Below, in pieces: positions 8,598-15,619 of a stretch of 64,000 nucleotides of DNA. Position 1 is the stretch's first letter, and the number at the start of each line of letters is the position of its first letter. The notes under the pieces were generated by a model. That model had not been told where the DNA came from. It searched no databases and saw only the letters and a list, made by a program, of their open reading frames with translations. The position numbers and the translations under genes are program-made. The stretch comes from Haloplanus rubicundus (lineage in GTDB: Archaea; Halobacteriota; Halobacteria; Halobacteriales; Haloferacaceae): positions 1,984,001 to 2,048,000 of the forward strand of contig NZ_CP031148.1 in the NCBI RefSeq assembly GCF_003342675.1, in the 5' to 3' direction.

Positions 8598-9080
8598 ATG
8601 ACAGTCGCGCTTGGTGGGACGTTCGATCCGATTCACGACGGACACCGAGCGCTGTTCGAGCGCGCGTTCGAACTCGGCGACGTGACCGTCGGTCTCACGA
8701 GCGACGACCTGGCCCCCGAGACGCGAGCCGAGCCACGGCGCGTCCGCCCCTTCGAGGAGCGTCGGACGGCCCTCGAAGCCGAACTCCGACCGCTCGCGGA
8801 CGCGGCGAACCGTGAGTTCGAGGTGCGAAAGCTGGAGGAGCCGACCGGCATCGCGACCGAACCGGGGTTCGAAGCCATCGTCGTCTCGCCCGACACCCTC
8901 GCCGGCGCCGAACGCATCAACGAGATTCGCGAGCAGCGGGGCCTCGACCCCCTCCGGATCGAACTCGTCGACTACGTGCCGGCGGACGACGGTGACCGCA
9001 TCTCCTCGACCCGGATCGTCCGCGGCGAAATCGACCGCCACGGCAACCTCACGTCGGAGCGGACGCCCGAGACGGAGTAG
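8598..9080 (+). CDS. coaD: Phosphopantetheine adenylyltransferase, archaeal type
   Basis: Transfers AMP to 4'-phosphopantetheine to make dephospho-CoA. The 160-residue Rossmann-like nucleotidyltransferase opens with VALGGTFDPIHDGHRALFERAF, containing the HxGH motif, and has the C-terminal ISSTRIVRGEID (ISSTxIR-like) motif. Length and sequence fit the archaeal PPAT family. The ATG at 8598 is preferred over the upstream GTG because it sits at the leaderless position behind the TATA box. Confidence 0.93.
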   Translation: MTVALGGTFDPIHDGHRALFERAFELGDVTVGLTSDDLAPETRAEPRRVRPFEERRTALEAELRPLADAANREFEVRKLEEPTGIATEPGFEAIVVSPDTLAGAERINEIREQRGLDPLRIELVDYVPADDGDRISSTRIVRGEIDRHGNLTSERTPETE

Positions 9081-9086
9081 CGACGA

Positions 9087-9395
9087 CTACCACTCCGGCG
9101 GACGGAACCCCGACGACTCCAGCAGCGCCTTCCAGTGATTCTGGACGCTCAGACGCGTCACGTCCATCGCCTCGGCGACGGCGCCCTGTGAGCGTTCCTC
9201 GCCAGCGATGAGCGCCCCGGCGTAGAGGCTCGCGGCCGCCACTGCGGGTTTCGACCGCTCCTCGTCGGGCACGTTCGAGAGGAAGAGGTCGACGGCGTTC
9301 GACCGCGCCGCTGCGTCCAGTTCGAGGCCGTCCGCCGCACGGGTGATTCGAGCCACCCACTCCTCGTTGTCGACGCGGTCGCGCGCCCGGTACAT
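9087..9395 (-). CDS. TFB-like protein with a single cyclin repeat
   Basis: A 102-residue protein matching the second cyclin fold of transcription factor B: SKPAVAAASLYAGALIAGEERSQ, then a helix-turn-helix VAEAMDVTRLSVQNHWKALL. It lacks the zinc ribbon, B-finger and first cyclin repeat of a functional TFB. It may bind TBP-DNA or BRE elements without recruiting polymerase, or act as an independent DNA-binding regulator. It is convergent with coaD, with a six-base gap. Confidence 0.85.
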   Translation of the reverse strand: MYRARDRVDNEEWVARITRAADGLELDAAARSNAVDLFLSNVPDEERSKPAVAAASLYAGALIAGEERSQGAVAEAMDVTRLSVQNHWKALLESSGFRPPEW

Positions 9396-9417
9396 GATCG
9401 GCTCGACGGCTTCGAGG

Positions 9418-9430
9418 TATTTAAATCAAT
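9418..9430. promoter_or_regulatory. AT-rich promoter element between TFB-like gene and tRNA-Leu
   Basis: TATTTAAATCAAT lies between two divergent transcripts. It is about 55 bases before the tRNA 5' end, far for a mature-end promoter but acceptable if the precursor has a leader. On the other strand it serves the TFB-like gene. Confidence 0.45.
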
Positions 9431-9476
9431 GTCGGAGCGTTAGTTACTTGCCCGTTTCGGGGGCACAACGAAACGA

Positions 9477-9560
9477 GCGCGGGTAGCCAAGCCAGGAAAA
9501 GGCGCAGCGCTTAGGACGCTGTCCCGTAGGGGTCCGCCGGTTCAAATCCGGTCCCGCGCA
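9477..9560 (+). tRNA. tRNA-Leu (anticodon UAG)
   Basis: The acceptor arms GCGCGGG and CCCGCGC pair fully and are followed by discriminator A. The anticodon stem CAGCG/CGCTG encloses loop CTTAGGA, giving anticodon UAG. A long variable arm makes it a class II tRNA. The T arm reads CCGG-TTCAAAT-CCGG. No CCA is encoded, as usual in haloarchaea, and no intron is seen. Confidence 0.95.
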
Positions 9561-9605
9561 TTCTGTCGCGAGCCGAACGGCGAGCGACGAATGCGCAACG
9601 AGCGT

Positions 9606-9674
9606 GATTTGAACCAGGGAGTGAAGCGAACGGAGTGAGCGGAACGACCGTGGTTCAAATCCGGGTCCGCGCGA
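9606..9674. repeat. tRNA-like repeat and inverted repeat behind tRNA-Leu
   Basis: TGGTTCAAATCCGGGTCCGCGCG at 9651-9673 resembles the T arm and 3' acceptor strand of the tRNA-Leu gene ending at 9560. The 11-base segment GATTTGAACCA at 9606-9616 is its exact inverse complement at 9651-9661. Between them lies a GAAGCGAACGGAGTGAGCGG-like segment. The arrangement resembles an attachment site remnant or a small repetitive element. Confidence 0.6.
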
Positions 9675-9762
9675 ACCAACTGACGGGCCGGGAGTGCCGG
9701 CGAGCGGACTCCGCGCGCCCTTCGTTCACTGCGACGAGGACGCCGTCGCCGACGACTGACCC

Positions 9763-10758
9763 TCACTCCAACCCCAACACCCCCTTCGGATTCTCGTACA
9801 CCACTTTCCGAACATCTTCCTCCTCCACCCCACTCCGAACCAGATCCAAGATAGCCCGCTTCATCGCGAACGGCTGGGTCTGATACATCCCGGCCACGTC
9901 GGTGTCGAGGATGACGCGCTCCGGCCCGTACTCCTCGATCACCGCCGACACGTCCTCGACGGTCGTCGTCCGGATCCACTGCCCGATGCTGAAGGCGAGA
10001 TAGCAGTCGGTTTGCTCCATGACGAACTCGGCCATCGAGGGGTGGGCGTGGTCGAGCACGACCTGCTCGTGGGCCAGTCCCACCTCGTCCGCGAGCGCCA
10101 CGTCCATCTTCGTCGCGTCGAGTTTGGCCGTCGCGGGGTCGAGCACCGGGTCGGCCAGGTCGTGGCCCTCCTCGGTCTTGCCCGTGAGCCACTTGTCCGG
10201 CTCGGATTTCGTGACGGAGGGGGTGTGGAGCAGGATGGGGAGCCCCTGATCGTCGGCGACGCGCATCTGTTCGCGGACGACGGCCTCCTGATCCTCGACG
10301 GCCATGGGTTCGCTGTACTGGGTCATCGAGATGCCCGTCTCGCCCAGGGCGACCACCTCGTCGAGGGCGGCGTATTCGGGGAGCACGTCGAACAGGTCCT
10401 CGTAGTCGACTTTCGGTCCCGTGGTGTGGATGCCGATGGCGAGGTAGGGGTCGAAGAAGTGGCTCCGACCGATGGCGTGCGAGCGGCGGATGGCGTCGTC
10501 CCAGAGGAAGCGCACGTCCTCGGGGCGCATGGGCCGGTAGGGGGCGTAGTGGGCGGCCGCGGCGACGAAGACGGCCGCCTCGCAGCCGGAGAGGTCGAAC
10601 CGCTCGCGGTCACCCCACGACATCGTGTGACCGTGCTGGTGGATGTCGATCCACGGCATTCGGGTGACGGCCGAGGACGGTGGCTCCTCGACGCCGAGTT
10701 CGTCGTTTCGGAAGGCGCCCATCGGTCGCTGGGTCGGGTACGTGTCGGGGTCGGCCAT
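9763..10758 (-). CDS. TatD-related metal-dependent hydrolase
   Basis: A 331-residue TIM-barrel amidohydrolase-type protein. It has the first metal pair in WIDIHQHGHTMS, a central VALGETGISM strand with the bridging Glu, ILLHTPS with a further His, VVLDHAHPSM, and a late VILDTDVAGM with the catalytic Asp. TatD proteins include metal-dependent nucleases, but this subfamily has no assigned substrate. Start chosen at 10758: a GTATAT box near 10790 makes this ATG leaderless, while the longer frame begins upstream of the expected transcript start. Confidence 0.88.
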   Translation of the reverse strand: MADPDTYPTQRPMGAFRNDELGVEEPPSSAVTRMPWIDIHQHGHTMSWGDRERFDLSGCEAAVFVAAAAHYAPYRPMRPEDVRFLWDDAIRRSHAIGRSHFFDPYLAIGIHTTGPKVDYEDLFDVLPEYAALDEVVALGETGISMTQYSEPMAVEDQEAVVREQMRVADDQGLPILLHTPSVTKSEPDKWLTGKTEEGHDLADPVLDPATAKLDATKMDVALADEVGLAHEQVVLDHAHPSMAEFVMEQTDCYLAFSIGQWIRTTTVEDVSAVIEEYGPERVILDTDVAGMYQTQPFAMKRAILDLVRSGVEEEDVRKVVYENPKGVLGLE

Positions 10759-10806
10759 GAGGATCCGTACCACGGCCACCATCATATACGCTCGCCTCGA
10801 CGGTGC

Positions 10807-13140
10807 TCAGGGCTCGAACTCGACGCCGGTGAACTCGAAGCGGGCACCACCGTCGGTGCCGTCGACGACCCGAACCGCCCAGCCGTGGGCCTCGGCGATC
10901 CGTTCGACGATGCACAGCCCGAAGCCGGTGCCGTCCTCCGAGGTGGTGTAGCCGGCGTCGAAGACGCTGTCGCGCTCCGATTCGGGGATGCCGGGACCGT
11001 CGTCTTCGAGGTAGAAGCCGTCCGAGAGGTCGCCGACGGTGATGATTACGCCGTCGGTCGTGGAGCCGTGCTCGACGGCGTCGTCAGCCGTCGGCTGACT
11101 GCTCGTGGAACCGTGTTCCACGGCGTTGCGCAGCAGGTTCTCCAGTAGCTGTTGGAGGCGGCTCCGGTCGGCGTACATCGTCCGTTCCGTCCGCAGTCGG
11201 ACCGTCGCGTCGTCGGTATCGACGTTCCGCCAGCAGCGTTCGACGCAGGTGTCGAGGTCGACCGCTTCGAGCGTTCCCACTTCGCTGCCCTCCCGCGCCA
11301 GCGTCAGCAGGTCGTCGATCAGACTGTTCATCCGGTCGTGGGCGCGCGAGACGGCCTCGAGACGCTCGCTGTCGCAGTCTTGCTGCAGGAGTTCGACGTG
11401 TCCCTCGGCGACGTTCAGCGGGTTCCGAAGGTCGTGGGAGACGACGCTGGCGAACTCCTCGAGGCGCTCGTTCTGCCGCGCGAGTTCGCGCTCCCGCCGC
11501 TCGCGCTCGGTGACGTTCTGCGAGACGGCGATGCCGGAGACGATGGTACCCTCGTCGTCGCGAACCGGGAGGGTCCGGATGCGGTACCGCTCCCCACGAT
11601 ACTCCTGCTCGAAGGTGTTGTGTCGGCCCGCCAGCGCCTCGCGGTAGTGGTACGCGGTTTCGTCGGCGATGTCTTCGGGAAACAGGTCGTAGGGGGTCTT
11701 CCCTTCGAAGTCGGTGCCGGAGAGGTCGACCGACGACACCTCCGCCCCGCCGGCGAGGACGTACTGGAGGTCGTGATCGAAGAGGAAGACGGCGCCGTCG
11801 GGGAAGTTCTCGACGAGCGTCCGGTACCGGCGCTGGCTCTCCCGGAGCGTGCGTTCCCGTTCGATCCGCGAGAGCGCCTCCTCGGCGTTGGCGGCGAGCG
11901 TCCGGGCCAACGTCACGTCGGCCTCGTCGAACGCCCCGGATTCGGTCGCGGCGACGTACATCACGCCGTGGTCACCGAGGGGGAGGATGATCTCCGCGCC
12001 GAACGCCGTATCCGGGTTGTAGCGGCCGGGTTCCTCGGAGACGTCCTCGAAGACGCGCACCTCCCCCGACTGGAACGCCTCCCACGAGAGGCTCTCGCCC
12101 GGTTCGTAGGTCGGCGGCTCGCCGATCAGGTCGAGGGCCTCCTCGGTCGTCGCCGTCGGGACGAGTGCGTCCGCTTTCTCGTCGTAGAGGTAGACGCTGT
12201 TTATCGGGAGCCCGAGGACGCTCCGTGCCGTCTCGACGGCCCGCTCGGCGACGGCCGCCCGCGAGTCGACCGCCATGAGGTCACGGGTCGCCTCGTGGAG
12301 CGCCTCGATGCGTCGCTGGCGCTCCCGACGCTCGGTCACGTCCTGAAACTGCGAGAAGATAGCGACCACGTCGCCGTCATCGGCCTGTGGCCGATTGCTC
12401 GTGGAACTACGTTCCACGCTGTCGTCGTCGGTCACGACGCGGTTGTGCCACTCACAGACGATCCGCTCGCCGTCCTTCCGGACGTTCTCGTCGATGCTGT
12501 GGAAGCCGCCCTCGGCTTCCGCCAGGGCCGACGTGACTTCGTCGACGTTCTCGTAGCTCTCGCTGGTGACGATCTTCTCCCACGTCTCGCCGCGGAGCTC
12601 TTCCTCGGAGTAGCCGAGGATCTCCTCTCCGGCCTCGTTCAGCCCGACGATTTCGAACTCGCTGTTGTACTCCAAGACGCCGAGCGGCGACTGTTCGACG
12701 AACAGGGAGAGTCGTTTCTGACTGGCTTCGAGCTCCCGCTGTGAGCGGTACTGATCGACCGCGTTCCGAATCCGGTTGGCGAGGACGGCGTACTGACCGG
12801 TTCCCCGTTCCTTCTGGAGGTAGTCCGTCACGCCCGCCGAGATGGCCCGGCTCGCTATCTCCTCGTTCCCCTTCCCGGTGAAGAGGATGAAGGGAAGGTC
12901 CGGGGACTGCTCGCGGACGGCATCCAGAAACGCTAGCCCGTCAGGGCCGGGCATGTCGTAGTCGCTCACGACACAGTCCACGTCGTTCGCGTCGAGATGG
13001 TCGAGCCCCGCGTCGGCGCTCGTCGCCGTCTCGACGGCGAACGCGTCGTCCTCCCGCTCCAGAAACGTCGCGGCAAGGTCGGCAAAGTCCGGGTCGTCGT
13101 CGACGTGGAGTACGTCGATCCCCTCGCCTGTCTCGCTCAT
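10807..13140 (-). CDS. Hybrid sensor histidine kinase (REC-PAS-GAF-PAS-HisKA-HATPase)
   Basis: A 777-residue cytosolic kinase with no membrane segment. Order: receiver domain (residues 8-125; phospho-acceptor Asp60 in VVSDYDMPG, Lys in LFTGKG), PAS with PAC (about 140-275), GAF (about 285-430), second PAS (about 440-555), HisKA with phosphorylated His569 in SHDLRNP, and HATPase with LLRNAVEHG (N box), DDGPGIP and GTGFGLCIV. Two 39-base palindromic elements are inserted in frame, one in the first PAS/PAC and one in the N-box loop; the second leaves AVEHGST duplicated. The gene appears monocistronic, so the partner is unknown. Confidence 0.93.
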   Translation of the reverse strand: MSETGEGIDVLHVDDDPDFADLAATFLEREDDAFAVETATSADAGLDHLDANDVDCVVSDYDMPGPDGLAFLDAVREQSPDLPFILFTGKGNEEIASRAISAGVTDYLQKERGTGQYAVLANRIRNAVDQYRSQRELEASQKRLSLFVEQSPLGVLEYNSEFEIVGLNEAGEEILGYSEEELRGETWEKIVTSESYENVDEVTSALAEAEGGFHSIDENVRKDGERIVCEWHNRVVTDDDSVERSSTSNRPQADDGDVVAIFSQFQDVTERRERQRRIEALHEATRDLMAVDSRAAVAERAVETARSVLGLPINSVYLYDEKADALVPTATTEEALDLIGEPPTYEPGESLSWEAFQSGEVRVFEDVSEEPGRYNPDTAFGAEIILPLGDHGVMYVAATESGAFDEADVTLARTLAANAEEALSRIERERTLRESQRRYRTLVENFPDGAVFLFDHDLQYVLAGGAEVSSVDLSGTDFEGKTPYDLFPEDIADETAYHYREALAGRHNTFEQEYRGERYRIRTLPVRDDEGTIVSGIAVSQNVTERERRERELARQNERLEEFASVVSHDLRNPLNVAEGHVELLQQDCDSERLEAVSRAHDRMNSLIDDLLTLAREGSEVGTLEAVDLDTCVERCWRNVDTDDATVRLRTERTMYADRSRLQQLLENLLRNAVEHGSTSSQPTADDAVEHGSTTDGVIITVGDLSDGFYLEDDGPGIPESERDSVFDAGYTTSEDGTGFGLCIVERIAEAHGWAVRVVDGTDGGARFEFTGVEFEP
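11084..11122. repeat. 39-base double-palindrome element, copy A
   Basis: Two adjacent palindromes: TCAGCCG-T-CGGCTGA (11084-11098), spacer CTGCT, and CGTGGAAC-CGT-GTTCCACG (11104-11122). It lies in frame in the HATPase domain of the sensor kinase, encoding VEHGSTSSQPTAD. A degenerate second copy of the GTGGA...ACGGCG segment lies just before it at 11060-11080. Confidence 0.8.
12380..12418. repeat. 39-base double-palindrome element, copy B
   Basis: Same architecture and same length as copy A: TCGGCC-TGT-GGCCGA (12380-12394), spacer TTGCT, and CGTGGAAC-TAC-GTTCCACG (12400-12418). It is in the PAS/PAC domain, in the same reading frame phase, encoding VERSSTSNRPQAD. Loop and stem bases differ while pairing is kept. 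Confidence 0.8.
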
Positions 13141-13198
13141 CGTGCGTCGTTACTGTCGGCTAGCGCCAGGGGCGTATAAGTGACAGGGCGGTGCGTGC

Positions 13199-13513
13199 CT
13201 ACTCCGTCCGGTGTCCCCAGAACCCGTCGTGTTTGGTGACTGTGAGGTCGTCGGTCACCCGCACCTGACAGGCGAGGCGGAGTCCCCGCTCGGCCGTGTG
13301 GGGCGGGAAGTCGAGACGGGCGCGCTCGCGGGCGGTCGGCTCCGCGACGGCGCCCTCGATCTCGACCGCGCAGGTTCCACAGGTGCCCAGCCCGTGACAG
13401 GAGAGCGCAGTCGGGCCGTTGTGTGGCGAATGCCCTGCGTCGAGGAGGACGTTCCGGAGGCGAGCACCGGTCTCGCACTGGATGCGTTCGCCCTCGAAGG
13501 TGACCGTGGGCAC
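13199..13513 (-). CDS. 2Fe-2S ferredoxin-type protein
   Basis: A 104-residue plant-type ferredoxin fold. Cluster cysteines are in SCHGLGTCGTC and, near the C-terminus, LACQ; the spacing fits a [2Fe-2S] centre. It is shorter than the abundant halophilic ferredoxin and lacks its acidic insertion, so it is probably an accessory electron carrier. The start is GTG at 13513, two bases after the stop of the DUF2892 gene, so the two form an operon. The electron partner is not evident. Confidence 0.9.
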   Translation of the reverse strand: MPTVTFEGERIQCETGARLRNVLLDAGHSPHNGPTALSCHGLGTCGTCAVEIEGAVAEPTARERARLDFPPHTAERGLRLACQVRVTDDLTVTKHDGFWGHRTE

Positions 13514-13515
13514 GG

Positions 13516-13734
13516 TCAGTCGTCCCCGTCGGTCGTGTCGATTCCGAGCAGTCGGTTCAGCCCGCAGACACAGGTCGTGACGTTGAATCCGAGGCCGAGC
13601 GCCCCGACTCCGGCGAGCAGGCCCGTGGTTCGATTCCCGCGCCGGAGCGCACGCACCGCGACGACGGTGAGGAGGACGGCGAGGGCTGCACGGACGAGGC
13701 GGTCACGGCCACCGACGTTGCGTTCGAGTGTCAT
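13516..13734 (-). CDS. DUF2892 small membrane protein
   Basis: A 72-residue protein with the DUF2892 N-terminal pattern LERNVGGRDRLVRAALAVLL, and two membrane helices (about 14-30 and 38-58) ending in a conserved CVCGLNRLLGI. In bacteria this domain is often fused to rhodanese or linked to sulfur and inner-membrane proteins. Here it is followed immediately by a ferredoxin, which hints at a shared redox role, but the function is unknown. Confidence 0.85.
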   Translation of the reverse strand: MTLERNVGGRDRLVRAALAVLLTVVAVRALRRGNRTTGLLAGVGALGLGFNVTTCVCGLNRLLGIDTTDGDD

Positions 13735-13801
13735 ACCTACCCTTGGGTCCGGATCGAGTTGTACGTTCGGCCTCCGGTCGCCGACACGGAGCGACAGCCG
13801 A

Positions 13802-13810
13802 CAGTATTAG
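13802..13810 (+). promoter_or_regulatory. TATA box of the JAMM protease gene
   Basis: CAGTATTAG lies about 29 bases before the ATG at 13835, consistent with a leaderless transcript. The same element, GCAGTATTAG, recurs before the SDR gene at 42134. Confidence 0.5.
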
Positions 13811-13834
13811 AAGGTGACGGCACCCACGTTCGGT

Positions 13835-14398
13835 ATGCGTCTGTTCCGGTCGAGCGAACTCCTCGGTATCGCTCGGGAGACCATGGACTTCGTCCTCGAG
13901 GCCAGCGAGGAGACCCACCCCAACGAGTACATGGGCTTTCTCCGCGCGGAGGACGCGCGCAAACTCGGCCTCGACCGGCGCGGACAGGTGATCACCGACG
14001 TGCTCGTCATCCCCGGCACCACCTCGAACCCCGTCAGCGCGACGGTCCGCTCGGAGATGAAGCCCAACGACGTGCAGTCCGTCGGTTCGGTCCACTCCCA
14101 CCCGAACGGCGTACTCCGCCCGAGCGACGCCGACCTCGCCACCTTCGGACAGGGCGACGTCCACATCATCGTCGGCGCGCCCTACGGCCGCGGCGACTGG
14201 CGGGCGTTCGACAATCAGGGGGAGCCGACGACTCTCGATGTCCTCGACGTGGAACTCCCCGAGGAGCGCTTCTTCGATTTCACACAGGAGGACATCGACG
14301 CCGAACTGCTCGCCGAAGGTCGAAACCGGGGTGTCGTCACCCCCGTCGACGAGGACGAGGAGGACGACGGCGGCGGCTTCCTCTCGTGGCTCCGCTGA
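13835..14398 (+). CDS. JAMM/MPN+ metalloprotease (desampylase-like)
   Basis: A 187-residue zinc isopeptidase candidate with the full JAMM set: Glu31 in NEYMG, then H87-x-H89-x7-S97-x2-D100 in VHSHPNGVLRPSDAD. In haloarchaea, JAMM proteins remove the ubiquitin-like SAMPs from targets; whether this one is a desampylase or a different MPN+ protease is inference. The C-terminal part beyond residue 130 is acidic with an EDEEDDGGG linker and a short FLSWLR end. It is convergent with the DUF502 gene. Confidence 0.88.
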   Translation: MRLFRSSELLGIARETMDFVLEASEETHPNEYMGFLRAEDARKLGLDRRGQVITDVLVIPGTTSNPVSATVRSEMKPNDVQSVGSVHSHPNGVLRPSDADLATFGQGDVHIIVGAPYGRGDWRAFDNQGEPTTLDVLDVELPEERFFDFTQEDIDAELLAEGRNRGVVTPVDEDEEDDGGGFLSWLR

Positions 14399-14404
14399 GC
14401 CCGC

Positions 14405-15268
14405 TCACTCGGAGGTCCGGCCCCGCCCCTCCGCCTCGCCGTCGCCGTCCTCCACGTCGTCCATCGCGGCCCGTTCGCGGGCGGCGGCCACCGTCTCCCG
14501 CGCCGTCTCCTCTAGCTCCTCGATTCCGACCATCACGTCCGCGGCGTCGAGGCGGCGCTCGAAGCGGTCGAGCATCCCATCGGTGAGTTCCTCCTCCGAC
14601 CGACGACCGGTGGCGACGCCGCTGGTCACGATGGACTGGATGCCCTCCTCGACGGTCATGTCCACGTCGAAGACGTGTTCCTCGGCGACGTGGAGAACGT
14701 ACCCGCCCATCACGGGGTTGGGAGCCATGGGGAGGAAGACGGTGATCATCCCCTCGGTCTCGCCGACGCCTTCGCACACCACGTCCGGCGTCTCGGCGGT
14801 CAGGAAGGCGAAGGCGTAGGTCCCCTTGTCGGGAAACTCGACGAGTTTCACCTCCTGAAAGCTGTCGGTGTCGCTATCGAGGAGGAGGCCGCTCATCTCG
14901 TCGATGCTCTGGTACAGGGAGCCGACGCCGGGAATGCGGGAGACGAGCGTATCGAAGAAGGCGCCGAACCCGGAGCGGTTCGGGCGGCGCTCGGTCCAGA
15001 CGCCGATACAGAAGATGGCCGCGAGGATGGAGAGGATGGCGACGACTTTGAGCGTCGTATCGGAGGCCGGCTGGAGCCCCGTGACGGAGGTGAAGAAGCC
15101 GACGACGGGGTCGAGTTGCTGGGAGACGAAGTCGACGACGGCGCCGAGAACCACGAGCGTGACGATGAGCGGGAGGGTCACCGCGGCGCCGGTGACGAAC
15201 GCCTGCCGGGCGAAGCCGCGTGGCCCGTCGTACTCCTCGAAGGCGTCCATCTCGCTTGGACGGTCCAT
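14405..15268 (-). CDS. DUF502 family membrane protein
   Basis: A 287-residue protein with two predicted membrane helices (about 28-48 and 72-92) and the DUF502 hallmarks SRIPGVGSLYQSIDEM and VFLPMAPNPVMGGYVLHV. The C-terminal 60 residues are an acidic, probably helical tail. The family is widespread in bacteria, archaea and plants (COV proteins) with no settled biochemical function. The first ATG at 15268 is used; an internal Met at residue 7 is an alternative. Confidence 0.88.
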   Translation of the reverse strand: MDRPSEMDAFEEYDGPRGFARQAFVTGAAVTLPLIVTLVVLGAVVDFVSQQLDPVVGFFTSVTGLQPASDTTLKVVAILSILAAIFCIGVWTERRPNRSGFGAFFDTLVSRIPGVGSLYQSIDEMSGLLLDSDTDSFQEVKLVEFPDKGTYAFAFLTAETPDVVCEGVGETEGMITVFLPMAPNPVMGGYVLHVAEEHVFDVDMTVEEGIQSIVTSGVATGRRSEEELTDGMLDRFERRLDAADVMVGIEELEETARETVAAARERAAMDDVEDGDGEAEGRGRTSE

Positions 15269-15351
15269 ACGCGGCCGTCGGCCGCGGCGGCGGAAAACGT
15301 TCCGGCGGCGTGGCCGTGGCCCTGAAGTGGCTCACGCCACACACCCCGCCC

Positions 15352-15576
15352 ATGGACGAAGCACTCGAGGTAGTCGACGTACTCGCCGATTCGGGTCTCG
15401 AAGGGGCGATCACGTGGCTCCTCCGACTGCTCGGTCTCGTCGCCGTGCTCGCCGGACTCGGCCTCTGGCTGCTCACCGACGTGGGACTGCTCTTTCTCCC
15501 CGCGGCCCTGATCGTCCTCGGTCTCGTCTTGCTGGTCGTGCCCAGCATCCTGCTCGCCTTCGCCGAACTCGCGTGA
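15352..15576 (+). CDS. Small two-helix membrane protein
   Basis: A 74-residue protein with an acidic N-terminal 15 residues followed by two long hydrophobic helices (about 20-42 and 46-70). No family is recognised. It lies in the 350-base gap between the divergent DUF502 gene and the acyl-CoA ligase. The ATG follows the CACACCCCGCC segment; the longer open frame upstream has Arg-rich composition and is rejected. Confidence 0.65.
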   Translation: MDEALEVVDVLADSGLEGAITWLLRLLGLVAVLAGLGLWLLTDVGLLFLPAALIVLGLVLLVVPSILLAFAELA

Positions 15577-15587
15577 CGGACGCGATG

Positions 15588-15596
15588 ACTTTTATC
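15588..15596 (+). promoter_or_regulatory. TATA box of the acyl-CoA ligase gene
   Basis: ACTTTTATC is centred about 28 bases ahead of the ATG at 15620. Confidence 0.55.
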
Positions 15597-15619
15597 ACCC
15601 CGCTGGCGAACCGTCCCGT

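Noticed and set aside
11152..12744. A 530-residue plus-strand open frame opposite the sensor kinase
   Set aside because: Shadow frame: opposite a kinase with complete motifs, Arg/Val-rich composition and no domain.
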